Assembly (NCBI GenBank): GCA_004211435.1
Contig: SECS01000021.1
Span: 1-35,538 of the forward strand
Direction: 5' to 3'
Source of the DNA: Novosphingobium sp.
GTDB lineage: Bacteria; Pseudomonadota; Alphaproteobacteria; Sphingomonadales; Sphingomonadaceae
DNA: 35,538 nt
Of this stretch, positions 26,202-34,308 are shown in pieces; positions within the stretch are counted from its first letter, which is position 1, and the number at the start of each line of letters is the position of its first letter. Position numbers and translations under genes: made by a program. The notes below the pieces were generated by a model. It was not told the origin of the DNA and searched no databases. It saw nothing but the letters and a program-made list of their open reading frames with translations.

Positions 26202-26887
26202 GCAAGCCGCCGACGATCCTCATCGTCGACGACGAGCCCGCGATACGGCGGCTCCTCCACGTCGGCCTGGCGCGCGCCGGCTATCGCCTCGTCGAGGCGG
26301 CGACCGCGCGCGAGGCTCTTTCGGCGATGAACATCGACAAGCCCGAGCTCGTCCTGCTCGACCTCGGCCTGCCCGATCGCGACGGGCTCGAACTGATCGG
26401 CCTGATCAAGACCGCCGGCGCGGCCGTGCTGGTCGTCTCGGCGCGCGACGCGACCGCAGAGAAGGTTGCCGCGCTCGATCTCGGCGCCGACGACTACGTG
26501 ACCAAACCCTTCGACACCGAGGAAGTGCTCGCGCGGATCCGCGCCGCCTTGCGTCATCGCCTCACGGCCGCGGTGGCCACGCCGCTGGTTTCGATCGGCG
26601 AGGTCGAGATCGATCTTGCCGCACGCATCGTCCGCCGCGGCGCCACGGAGGTGCATCTGACGCCCAAGGAGTATGGCTTCCTCGCCGAGCTCGCGCGCAG
26701 CCCGGGCAAGGTCGTCACCCACAGCCAGCTGCTGCGCACGGTCTGGGGCGCCGGTCACGAGGGTGACGTCGAATACCTGCGCGTCGCCGCACGCGGCATC
26801 CGCCGCAAGCTCGAGGATGACCCGTCGCAACCGCGGCTCCTGCGCAACGAGCCTGGCGTGGGCTATCGCCTGATGACGGGCGACTAA
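26198..26887 (+). CDS. kdpE: KDP operon response regulator KdpE
   Basis: A 229-residue OmpR-type response regulator. The receiver domain has the acidic pair DD (11-12), phospho-acceptor Asp55 in LLDLGLPDRDG and Lys103 in DDYVTKPF. The C-terminal winged helix contains HLTPKEYGFLAELARSPGK and a final RLLRNEPGVGYRL. It starts in an ATGA overlapping the kdpD stop. It should activate kdpFABC at low K+; the binding site upstream of the operon could not be identified by eye. tRNA-Thr on the other strand begins 19 nt downstream. Confidence 0.97.
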   Translation: MSKPPTILIVDDEPAIRRLLHVGLARAGYRLVEAATAREALSAMNIDKPELVLLDLGLPDRDGLELIGLIKTAGAAVLVVSARDATAEKVAALDLGADDYVTKPFDTEEVLARIRAALRHRLTAAVATPLVSIGEVEIDLAARIVRRGATEVHLTPKEYGFLAELARSPGKVVTHSQLLRTVWGAGHEGDVEYLRVAARGIRRKLEDDPSQPRLLRNEPGVGYRLMTGD

Positions 26888-26906
26888 AAACAACGGCGCT
26901 GGGAAA

Positions 26907-26982
<76 letters not shown>

Positions 26983-27044
26983 TTGCCGTGCCCGGGCTGC
27001 CTAGCTTGCCCGGCGGAACCTGTCAAAGCACCGCGTGGCGATCC

Positions 27045-28199
27045 TCAGCCCTGTGTGGAGCGCTGGCGGATCAGCCGCAGATAGGTGTCGGCGACCTCCT
27101 GGTTGATCGCGTCCCACGAGAAGTCGCGGCTGCGCGCTTCGCCGGCGGCGCCGTGGGCGGCCCGGCGGTCGGGCTGCTCGACATAGGCCTTGAGCGCCTC
27201 GGCGAACTGGTGGATCGCGCCGGGACGGACGAGCTGGCCCGAGCGGCCGTCGTCGACCAGGCTCTCGCTGCCCGTCGCGATCGCCGCGACCACGGGCAGT
27301 CCGCAAGCCATGGCTTCGAGCGTGACATTGCCGAAAGTCTCGGTGACCGAGGGATTGAACAGCATGTCCATGCTCGCGACCGCGCGGGCGAGATCGGCGC
27401 CGCCCTGGAAGCCGACGAAACAGGCCCCCGGCAACCGCGCCTCGAACCAGGCGCGCGCTGGCCCCTCGCCGACGACCAGGACCTTGTGCGGCACGCCGCG
27501 ACGCTTGAGCTCGTCGATCGTGTCGGAAATGACGTCGAGCCCCTTTTCCATCACCAGCCGGCCGAGGAAACCGATCACGACTTCATCATCAGCAATGCCG
27601 AGCGAACGACGCCATTCGAGCGACCGCGCCGCCGGATCGAAGATCTCGCGATCGACCCCGCGCGACCAGATGCCGATGTCATAGTTCATCCGCTGGTCGC
27701 GCAGGCACTGCGCCATCGATTCGGACGGCGCGACGAGCGCGTCGCAGCGGCGGTAGAAGCGGCGCAGCAGGGCTTCGACCAGCGGCTCGCCCCAGGCCAT
27801 GTTGTAATAGCGCAGATAGGTCTCGAACCGCGTGTGGACCGAAGCCAGCACGGGCAGCTTGCGCGACCGCGCCCAGGACACCATGCGGTGACCGCTGACG
27901 TCGGGCGAGGAAACGTGGACGACGTTCGGCGCAAAGGCCTTGAGATCGCGCTTGAGCCGCGGCGACAGGCCCAGCGAGAAGCGGTACTCGCCGCGGCCGG
28001 GGATCGGCGTCGCGGGCACGTCGACGAGATCGCCCGTCGGCGGGAAGGCCGGGGTGTCTGTGGTCGGCGAATAGACGCGCACCGAAGCGCCCTGCCGCAG
28101 CAGGTAGCCGACGAGGCGGTTCAGTGCCTGGTTGGCGCCGTCGCGGACGTAGTTGTAATTGCCGCTATAAAGCGCGATGCGAAGGTCGGCGGTCTGCAT
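27045..28199 (-). CDS. Family 4 glycosyltransferase (GT-B fold)
   Basis: A 384-residue glycosyltransferase. The N-terminal acceptor domain begins RIALYSGNYNYVRDGANQALNRL and includes PNVVHVSSPDVSGHRMV and ASVHTRFETYLRYY. The C-terminal donor domain has the signature IGFLGRLVMEKGLDV, then VVGEGPARAWFEARL, and the E-x7-E type motif in SVTETFGNVTLEAMACGLPVVA. The pattern is that of GT4 mannosyl/glucosyl- or sulfoquinovosyl-type transferases acting on lipids or sugars at the inner face of the membrane. The donor and acceptor cannot be told from sequence alone. It stands alone between tRNA-Thr and a small secreted-protein gene. The ribosome site is weak. Confidence 0.87.
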   Translation of the reverse strand: MQTADLRIALYSGNYNYVRDGANQALNRLVGYLLRQGASVRVYSPTTDTPAFPPTGDLVDVPATPIPGRGEYRFSLGLSPRLKRDLKAFAPNVVHVSSPDVSGHRMVSWARSRKLPVLASVHTRFETYLRYYNMAWGEPLVEALLRRFYRRCDALVAPSESMAQCLRDQRMNYDIGIWSRGVDREIFDPAARSLEWRRSLGIADDEVVIGFLGRLVMEKGLDVISDTIDELKRRGVPHKVLVVGEGPARAWFEARLPGACFVGFQGGADLARAVASMDMLFNPSVTETFGNVTLEAMACGLPVVAAIATGSESLVDDGRSGQLVRPGAIHQFAEALKAYVEQPDRRAAHGAAGEARSRDFSWDAINQEVADTYLRLIRQRSTQG

Positions 28200-28270
28200 A
28201 TCGAGCGCGCCTTAGCGGCTTCGCACGCGCCTGACGAGAGGCGGCGGACCACCTCTCCGCATCCCCGGGC

Positions 28271-28645
28271 TCACCAGCCGCGATAGCGCGGGCCATCCCA
28301 GCCCCTGCCATTCCAGCCGCGATCATTGCGATAGAAGCGGCGTGGTGCGCGATCGTAGTAGTAACCGCGCGGATAGGCCGGGTAGTAGCTGCGCGGGTAG
28401 CCATAGGCCGCATAGCCACGCCGGGGGCCATAGTAGCCGCCATCATGATAACGGTCGTAGCCGCGGTCGCGGTCCGAGGCGATCGCCGCGCCGACGGCGA
28501 GGCCGATGATGCCCGCACCGATCGCCAGAGCGGCATCGTCGCCGCGGTCGCGGTAACGGTCGCGCGCCTCGGCCGTGGTAGCCAGCGTCGTGGTACCGAG
28601 AGCGAGCGCCGCGACGAACGCTGCGTTTCGGAAATTCCTGATCAT
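28271..28645 (-). CDS. Small secreted Arg/Tyr/Gly-rich protein with glycine-rich helix
   Basis: A 124-residue protein with an N-terminal signal peptide (cut near TTAEA-RDRY), a hydrophobic glycine-rich segment AIGAGIIGLAVGAAIAS (about 41-57), and a long Tyr/Arg/Gly/Pro-rich tail (RRGYAAYGYPRSYYPAYP and NGRGWDGPRYRGW). It is a paralogue of the protein at 13.8-14.1 kb: same signal peptide position, same RD-x-YR-x-RG junction, same glycine helix. The tail here has more aromatic and Pro residues and fewer Asp. ATG 28645 follows AGGAGAGGGTC; the frame is open further upstream without a ribosome site. The function is unknown; an envelope location is likely. Confidence 0.8.
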   Translation of the reverse strand: MIRNFRNAAFVAALALGTTTLATTAEARDRYRDRGDDAALAIGAGIIGLAVGAAIASDRDRGYDRYHDGGYYGPRRGYAAYGYPRSYYPAYPRGYYYDRAPRRFYRNDRGWNGRGWDGPRYRGW

Positions 28646-29025
28646 GACCCTCTCCTTAGACACGCGCATCCCGGCGCACGGATCGCAACATGGCAAGGAA
28701 ACATTCCGCGGCTGAACTCGTGGTTAATGCCGCACTGGCCCCCGCCGAGCCCGATTGCGACGAACCGCTGATCGCAAGACCCTGCACCGCGAGCGCGGCG
28801 AAGTCACAGGAGGACCGCCAGAAAGTTAACCATGTAATTTTTGGAAGAACAGATATTTACAAAAATTTCGCTGAATAAAATTAATCTATTCTTACCGACA
28901 CCGCTCCAGCAATAACTCCATTTCCGATGCAAACGCGGAACTTTTCGGAACCAATTGCCGGGTTCATGAGTAGACTGGCGGTCGGGCGCAACCTTACCCT
29001 AGCTGTTCTCCAGAGCGAGTAGCGC
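28646..29025. other. Intergenic region with an AT-rich block
   Basis: This 380-nt gap separates the divergent small secreted-protein and MarR-like genes. The middle (about 28820-28920) is far more A/T-rich than its surroundings, with several A and T runs. It should hold the promoters of both flanking genes. I found no convincing -35/-10 pair, RNA structure or repeat. A 62-codon frame (28690-28878) is open but not supported as a gene. Confidence 0.5.
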
Positions 29026-29478
29026 ATGAAACTCATGGACCAGATGGAGATATCCCCGCGCCTTTTCGACCGGCGCGACGCCGAGGATACGGGACCCCGG
29101 ACGCTGATCGCCGAGTGGCTCTATCGCAGCCGCCAGGAACGTCCGGGGGCCGAAGACACCCGGTTGTTCGGCGAACCGGCCTGGGACATGTTGCTCGACC
29201 TTTACGTCCATCAGGCGAAGGGCCTTTCGACCAGCATCACCGGCGCCTGCATCGGCTCGCACGCTCCGCCCACCACTGCACTGCGCTATGTCGAGTTGCT
29301 GCACGACCAGGGTTGGATCGAGAAGATCCCCGACGAGAGCGACCGTCGCCGCTCGTTCCTGGCGCTGACACCGACCGCGACCCGTCGGCTCGATCGTCAC
29401 TTCGACCAGCTGCTCGAACGTCTCGCGCAGATCACCCCGGACCTGTTCGCCTCGCTGAGCCTCGAAAAGGCCAGCTGA
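29026..29478 (+). CDS. MarR-like winged-helix transcriptional regulator (paralogue)
   Basis: A 150-residue MarR-type regulator. After about 50 residues comes LFGEPAWDMLLDLYVHQ, identical over 13 residues to the regulator at 15.7-16.2 kb. A recognition-helix region (SITGACIGSHAPPTTALRYVELL), a wing with ESDRRRSFLALTPTA and a C-terminal helix follow. The Pro-Thr-Thr-Ala-Leu-Arg turn is shared with the paralogue (LTTALR). ATG 29026 has a weak ribosome site; in-frame ATGs at 29035 and 29044 are alternatives. Its stop lies 3 nt from the convergent acyl-CoA ligase stop. Ligand and targets are unknown; control of the adjacent ligase genes is possible but unproven. Confidence 0.82.
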   Translation: MKLMDQMEISPRLFDRRDAEDTGPRTLIAEWLYRSRQERPGAEDTRLFGEPAWDMLLDLYVHQAKGLSTSITGACIGSHAPPTTALRYVELLHDQGWIEKIPDESDRRRSFLALTPTATRRLDRHFDQLLERLAQITPDLFASLSLEKAS

Positions 29479-29481
29479 GGC

Positions 29482-31026
29482 TCAGGCGTAGCGGTTGCGC
29501 AGCGCCTTCTTGTCGGGTTTGCCCAGCGGCGTCACCGGCAGGGCCTCGACGAAATCCACGCTTTTGGGCGCCTGTACCGATCCTTTGCGTTCGCGCACCT
29601 GAGCGATCAGCACCTCTGCGTCCACCTCGACACCAGGTTCGAGCACGACCACGGCCTTGACCGCCTCGCCCCACTTGGGATCGGGCACGCCGATCACCGC
29701 CGCCTGACGCACGGCCGGATGCTCGACCAGCACGTCCTCGACCTCGCGCGCGAACACGTTGAAGCCGCCCGTCACGATCATGTCCTTCTTGCGGTCGACG
29801 ATGCGCAGGTAGCCGTCGGCGCTGCGCACCGCGACGTCGCCCGTGTGCAGCCAGCCGCCGGCGAAGGCCTGGGCCGTCTCCTCGGGCTTGTTGAGGTAGC
29901 CGAGGTTCACGAGCGGGCCGCGCACGCAGATCTCGCCCGGCGTGCCGTCGGGCACCTCGTTCATATCATCGTCCATCAGCGCGACGCGGACCAGCGGCGT
30001 CGGCCGGCCGCAGCTCGCCAGCCGTTCGGGATCGTCGACCTTGTGCTCGTCGCGGCGCAGAACGGTGATCGACATCGGCGCCTCGGCCTGGCCGTAGAAT
30101 TGGAAGAACACCGGCCCCATCCGCTCGATCGCATCCTTGAGCCGTGCCGCCGGGAAGGCGGACGCACCGTAGAACACGACCTCGAGGCTCGACAGGTCGA
30201 ACTCGCCGAAGCGCGGGTGGTCGATCAGCGCCAGGACCATCGTCGGCACGAGCAGGATCGAGGTGATCCGGTGCTCCTCGATCGCCTGCATCACCGCCAC
30301 CGGCTCGAAGCCCGGGACCACGACCATGTGCCCGCCGCGCACGAGCACCGAAGTCAGCACGGCCGCGCCAGAATGGCTGAGCGGCGCGCAGATCAGGTGG
30401 CGGATCTCGTTAGGCCATTCCCAGCTCATCAGCTGGATCAGCGCCGAGGTGGCCGAAGCGCCCTGCGAGCACATGATGCCTTTGGGCTTGCCCGTGGTTC
30501 CGCCCGAATAGGCGATCCGCATCAGCGCGTCGGGTGCAAAGGCCGGCGCGACCAGCGGCCGAGGCGTGTAGTCGCGCGCGGCTTCGGTCAGGTTGCGGCC
30601 GGTGCCTTCGCCCCCCATCGCAAAAACATGTCGTAGCCGCGGCGCGCGCTCGGTCAGGGCCGCGGCGATCGGCTCGTAGTGGCCGGGATCATAGATCAGG
30701 AGATCGACCTCGGCATCCTCGAGCACGTAGAGATAGTCCTCGACCGAGCCCATCGGATGGAGCGCGGTCGCCACCACGCCGGCGAAACCGAGCGCACTGT
30801 TGACCGCAAGGATTTCGAGCCGGTTGCGCGAGAGCATGGCCGCGCGCCGTGGCCTGGATTCAAGCCCTTCGAACACCTGCTGGATCCGGCTGATGTCCTC
30901 GGCAAGACCCCGCGCAGTCAGCCGCTCGCCGTCCTGGCCGATCGCGACGAGCCGGTCGAGATCGCGCGATAGCGCCTGAGCCACGAGATCGCTGACGCTG
31001 ATAGGGAGATGGAGAAGATCGGTCAC
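29482..31026 (-). CDS. Acyl-CoA ligase (AMP-forming, FadD-like)
   Basis: A 514-residue ANL-superfamily ligase that activates a carboxylic acid as acyl-AMP and then acyl-CoA. The P-loop reads YSGGTTGKPKGI, followed by FFQFYGQAEAP (A5), GWLHTGDVAVRSADGYLRIVDRKKDMI (A7-A8, read in parts), and the C-terminal catalytic Lys in PLGKPDKKAL. I use GTG 31026 as the start because AAGGAG lies just before it and the next residues (MTDLLHLPISVSDLVA) look native; upstream in-frame sequence to 31110 does not. An enoyl-CoA hydratase/isomerase gene lies 40 nt upstream on the same strand, so the pair probably serves one acid-degradation pathway. The substrate (fatty, aromatic or steroid-side-chain acid) cannot be told. 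Confidence 0.88.
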   Translation of the reverse strand: MTDLLHLPISVSDLVAQALSRDLDRLVAIGQDGERLTARGLAEDISRIQQVFEGLESRPRRAAMLSRNRLEILAVNSALGFAGVVATALHPMGSVEDYLYVLEDAEVDLLIYDPGHYEPIAAALTERAPRLRHVFAMGGEGTGRNLTEAARDYTPRPLVAPAFAPDALMRIAYSGGTTGKPKGIMCSQGASATSALIQLMSWEWPNEIRHLICAPLSHSGAAVLTSVLVRGGHMVVVPGFEPVAVMQAIEEHRITSILLVPTMVLALIDHPRFGEFDLSSLEVVFYGASAFPAARLKDAIERMGPVFFQFYGQAEAPMSITVLRRDEHKVDDPERLASCGRPTPLVRVALMDDDMNEVPDGTPGEICVRGPLVNLGYLNKPEETAQAFAGGWLHTGDVAVRSADGYLRIVDRKKDMIVTGGFNVFAREVEDVLVEHPAVRQAAVIGVPDPKWGEAVKAVVVLEPGVEVDAEVLIAQVRERKGSVQAPKSVDFVEALPVTPLGKPDKKALRNRYA

Positions 31027-31066
31027 GCGCGGCTCCTTGCAGATTCTATATTGCAATAGACGCGGT

Positions 31067-31861
31067 TCATTCTCCCGTAAACACCGGCCTGCGCTTCTCC
31101 TTGAAGGCATTGATCCCTTCGCGGTAATCGCGCGTCAGCGAGACCATGACCTGATTGTCGCGCTCGGCGTCGAGCGAGGCCTCGAAGCCCTGATCGATCG
31201 CGACCTGGACCTGCGAGCGGATCGCCGCGAGCGTCTTGGTCGGCATGGCGGCGAGACGGGTGGCGATCTCCTCGGCGCGGGCGAGGACCTGGTCATCGTC
31301 GACCACTTCACTGACGAGCCCTGCGGCCAGCGCCTCGGGCGCGAACATCTTCTCTGCAAGCAGCGCCATCTTCAGCGCACGCAGCCGACCGACCGCGCTC
31401 GCTACCAGCCAGGTCGCGCCGACATCAGGTACCAGCCCCCGCAGCGCGAAGGCGAGCATGACATAAGCCGAGCGTCCGACGACGACGATATCCCCCGACA
31501 GCGCGAGCGATGCCCCGCCCCCCGCGGCCGCGCCCTTGACCGCGGTGATCAGCGGCACCGGCAGCGCCGCGAAGAAGCGCGCCAGCGGGTTGTAACAGTC
31601 GTCCATCTGTCCGCGCACGTCTACTGCGCCACCGGTGGCGGGCGCCTGTCCGGTCGGAGCGATGTTCGCGCCCGCGCAGAAGTTGTCGCCCGCGCCGGTC
31701 AGGATCACCGCGCGTGCGCCGCTGTCGATCTCGGCCTGGATGAGTCCGGGCAGGTCGAGCATCATCTGCGGCGTGAACGCGTTCATCTGCGCCGGCCGGT
31801 TGAGCGTCACCCGCGCCACGGCACCGATCCGTTCGACGAGAATGTCCTGTTCGCCGGTCAT
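31067..31861 (-). CDS. Enoyl-CoA hydratase/isomerase family protein (PaaG-like active site)
   Basis: A 264-residue crotonase-fold protein. The CoA/oxyanion regions are visible (LTGAGDNFCAGANI and KGAAAGGGASLALSGDIVV). The second active-site region reads LRGLVPDVGATWLV: Asp occupies the position of the second catalytic Glu of classical hydratases, and no Glu is seen in the first position. This pattern is typical of PaaG-type enoyl-CoA isomerases rather than hydratases, so isomerase activity is favoured (inference). ATG 31861 follows GGGGAGGCCT. It is the first gene of a probable two-gene unit with the acyl-CoA ligase. Confidence 0.88.
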   Translation of the reverse strand: MTGEQDILVERIGAVARVTLNRPAQMNAFTPQMMLDLPGLIQAEIDSGARAVILTGAGDNFCAGANIAPTGQAPATGGAVDVRGQMDDCYNPLARFFAALPVPLITAVKGAAAGGGASLALSGDIVVVGRSAYVMLAFALRGLVPDVGATWLVASAVGRLRALKMALLAEKMFAPEALAAGLVSEVVDDDQVLARAEEIATRLAAMPTKTLAAIRSQVQVAIDQGFEASLDAERDNQVMVSLTRDYREGINAFKEKRRPVFTGE

Positions 31862-31943
31862 AGGCCTCCCCTTGGTCAGGGCGCCAATGACGGCCCGATG
31901 GGCAGGCTTGTCCAGCAGTGCCCTGCTTTATCGGCGGGACGAT

Positions 31944-32717
31944 TTAGACCCGGCCGAGCGGCACGACCATCGGCGTCTCGCCCGACAGATCGACCTTGGC
32001 GCTGATGCCATAGACCCGTCGCAAGGTTTCCGCGGTCAGCACCGCGGCCGGTGCGCCTTCGGCGACGACGCGGCCCTGATCCATCAGGATCAGCCGATCG
32101 CAGTAGCGCGCGGCCATGGTCAGATCGTGGAGCACGGTCACGACGAGCGCCCCCTCGCGGGCCTCGCGCGCCAGCAGTTCCATGACGTCGATCTGGTGCC
32201 CGGGATCGAGCGCTGCCAGCGGCTCGTCGACCACCAGCCCCTGCGCGCCGACGGCCAGCGCGCGTGCCAGCATGACGCGCGCGCGCTCGCCACCCGACAG
32301 TTCGGTGGCGATCCGGTGCGACAGATGGCCGACGTCGGCGCGTGCCATCGCCTCGGCCACGGCGGCACGGTCTTCGGCGCCGATCCGCGACAGCGGCGCC
32401 AGATGCGGCAAGCGGCCCAAGGCGACCAACCGCTCGACGTCGAGCGGCCAGTGCAGTGTCTGTCCCTGGGGCAGATAGGCCAACGCCCGTGCCCGATCGC
32501 GCGCGGCCATCCGGCCGACCGCCACGCCGTCGATCGCGACGCTCCCCGCACGCGCGGGCACGAGCCCGAGCATGGCGCGGACCAGGGTGGATTTGCCCGC
32601 ACCGTTGGGGCCGATGATGCCCACGAGTTCGCCGCTGTCGAACCGCGCCGTGACACCGGCGACCACCTCGCGCCGGCCGAGCGCGACCGACAGGCCCTCG
32701 ACGCTGACCGTCACCAT
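31944..32717 (-). CDS. ABC transporter ATP-binding protein (FepC/BtuD/HmuV type)
   Basis: A 257-residue ATPase that energises import of iron-siderophore, heme or cobalamin complexes. Walker A IIGPNGAGKST follows the N-terminal VSVEGLSVALGRREV. The Q-loop is in ALAYLPQGQTLHWPLDVERLV, the signature is LSGGERARVMLARAL, and the Walker B is GLVVDEPLAALD. The YLPQ and WPL/V-x-x-LV segment is typical of the FecCD-partner class. ATG 32717 overlaps the end of the permease gene by 7 nt, so the two are translationally linked. The substrate is not determined by sequence. Confidence 0.9.
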   Translation of the reverse strand: MVTVSVEGLSVALGRREVVAGVTARFDSGELVGIIGPNGAGKSTLVRAMLGLVPARAGSVAIDGVAVGRMAARDRARALAYLPQGQTLHWPLDVERLVALGRLPHLAPLSRIGAEDRAAVAEAMARADVGHLSHRIATELSGGERARVMLARALAVGAQGLVVDEPLAALDPGHQIDVMELLAREAREGALVVTVLHDLTMAARYCDRLILMDQGRVVAEGAPAAVLTAETLRRVYGISAKVDLSGETPMVVPLGRV

Positions 32718-33727
32718 AGCCGCCGCTCCCGCAGGAGATGGACAAGGAAGACCGGCACGCCGAGGAAGGCGGTGACGACGCCGAGCTTGAGTTCGCTCGA
32801 GGTCGGGATCAGCCGCACGAGCACGTCGGCGAAGGTCAGCAGCGCCGCGCCCCCGAGCATCGAGGGCAGCAGGATAGACGAAGGGCTGCGATCGGTCAGC
32901 GGACGCACGAGGTGCGGCACGATCAGGCCGATGAAACCGATCGAACCGGAGACCGCGACCGCGCCGCCGACGCCGATCGCCACGCCGAGCAGGACGCGCA
33001 TCCGTACCCTGCCGAGATCGAAACCCAGCGAGCGCGCACCGTCCTCGCCGAGCGCGAGAGCATCGAGCGCGCGGCCGTCGATCAGGAGCAGCGCGATGCC
33101 TGCGGCGATGCAGGGCAGCGCGATCAGCACGTGCTGGCTCGAGCGGTTCTCGATCGAGCCGAGCAACCAGGTGGTGATCTCCATCGCCGCGAACGGATTG
33201 GGCGAGAGGTTCAGCGAGAGGCTGATCCCCGCGCCGGCGAGCGTCGAAACCGCGATACCTGCAAGGATCAGGGTCAGCGGGCTCTCCGAACGGCCGGCGA
33301 GCGCAAAAAGCAGCAACAGCGCGCCGAGCCCGGTCAGGATCGCCAGCGCCGGCAAAGCCGCGGCGTGCCATTCGGCGAAACCGAAATATATCGCCGCGAC
33401 CGCGCCGAGCGCGGCCGAATTCGACGCGCCGAGCACCGACGGCTCGGCCAGCGGGTTGCGCAGGTAGCCTTGCAACACCGCCCCCGCGAGCCCGAGCATG
33501 GCTCCGACCAGCAGGCCGACCACGGCGCGCGGCAGCCGCAGGTCGAACAGGATCGTGCGGGTGATCGCATCGCCATCGCCCAGCGCCGCGGCGAGGATCC
33601 GCGTCGGCGGCAAAGGCACGGCACCGAGGCCGAGCGAGGCCAGGCCGGCGATCACCACCAGACCGATCAGCAGCGGCAGCAGTGCCGGGTGACGGGCGCG
33701 ATGGACTTCGATTGACGCGATGCTCAC
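32711..33727 (-). CDS. FecCD/BtuC-family ABC transporter permease
   Basis: A 338-residue permease with about ten helices. Family signatures are LRLPRAVVGLLVGAMLGLAGA, GYLRNPLAEPSVLGASNSAAL, LGSIENRS and SIGFIGLIVPHLVRPLTDRS. I place the start at GTG 33727 because AGGGGGGA lies just before it; an upstream ATG (33796) adds an Arg-rich stretch without support. It would form a homodimer and pass iron-siderophore, heme or B12 through the inner membrane. No binding-protein gene is adjacent in the window. It is divergent from a DUF2946 gene and a TonB receptor. Confidence 0.9.
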   Translation of the reverse strand: MSIASIEVHRARHPALLPLLIGLVVIAGLASLGLGAVPLPPTRILAAALGDGDAITRTILFDLRLPRAVVGLLVGAMLGLAGAVLQGYLRNPLAEPSVLGASNSAALGAVAAIYFGFAEWHAAALPALAILTGLGALLLLFALAGRSESPLTLILAGIAVSTLAGAGISLSLNLSPNPFAAMEITTWLLGSIENRSSQHVLIALPCIAAGIALLLIDGRALDALALGEDGARSLGFDLGRVRMRVLLGVAIGVGGAVAVSGSIGFIGLIVPHLVRPLTDRSPSSILLPSMLGGAALLTFADVLVRLIPTSSELKLGVVTAFLGVPVFLVHLLRERRLW

Positions 33728-33803
33728 GGTCCCCCCTGGCTCTGTCCGGCGCATCGGCCGGCGGCTGCGGTTACCGGCATTGCCGCGGCGCGACAAGCGG
33801 ACT

Positions 33804-34217
33804 ATGGGTCAGGCCATGCATGCCCTGCGCTCCCTCGTCCATCGCCACCGCCTTCTGGCAGCGATGCTCGTGTGCTGCGTGCTCGCGCTGAAGATCGCAG
33901 TGCCGGCCGGTTACATGCTGGGCCAGCACGGCAAGGTCCTGACGATCGAGATCTGCGCGGACGCCAGCGGCGGCACGGTCACCAAGCAGATCACGGTGCC
34001 CAGCACGCACGACGGCAAGGACGCGCAAGCCAAGAGCTCCGACACCTGTCCCTATGCCGCGCTGGGCTTCCCCGCGCTCGGCGGCGCCGACCTGGCGCTT
34101 CTCGCGCTGGCCCTGGCCTTCATCCTCGCGCTGGGCCTCGCGCCCGCGCCCTCGGCGCCGCTGCGCCGTGTTTCGTTCCTCCGGCCGCCGCTGCGCGGAC
34201 CGCCGACGCTCGCCTGA
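33804..34217 (+). CDS. DUF2946-like small membrane protein
   Basis: About 137 residues from ATG 33804 (ATG 33816 is an alternative; both ribosome sites are weak). An N-terminal helix (LLAAMLVCCVLALKIAVPAGYM) precedes a periplasmic segment with EICADASGG and DTCPYAALGFP, then a helix (LALLALALAFILALGLAP) and the tail RVSFLRPPLRGPPTLA. The CP motif between two helices and the LRPPLRGPP tail match DUF2946 proteins as I remember them; these often sit beside TonB receptors for metals. The Cys residues could bind copper or another metal (inference). It is followed 91 nt later by a TonB receptor. Confidence 0.75.
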   Translation: MGQAMHALRSLVHRHRLLAAMLVCCVLALKIAVPAGYMLGQHGKVLTIEICADASGGTVTKQITVPSTHDGKDAQAKSSDTCPYAALGFPALGGADLALLALALAFILALGLAPAPSAPLRRVSFLRPPLRGPPTLA

Positions 34218-34308
34218 TCCGCAACCATCCGCGCCGTGGCGCGGGTTTCCTGCCGATCGGCTGCGGTGCGCACGACGCGCCCGTCCAGCGTTTCCGGAAC
34301 AGACATCG

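Noticed and set aside
23538..26887. Possible damage in KdpD/KdpE that would inactivate K+ sensing
   Set aside because: Walker A, His671, N/G boxes, Asp55 and Lys103 are all present and lengths match the family.
28690..28878. Open frame of 62 codons in the intergenic region
   Set aside because: No good ribosome site, no recognisable family, and the second half is A/T-rich unlike genes here; probably a chance frame.
34230..34248. Small GC hairpin (CCGCGC/GCGCGG) followed by GTTT between the DUF2946 gene and the TonB receptor
   Set aside because: The stem is short and the T-run too poor to call a terminator; the two genes are probably co-transcribed.
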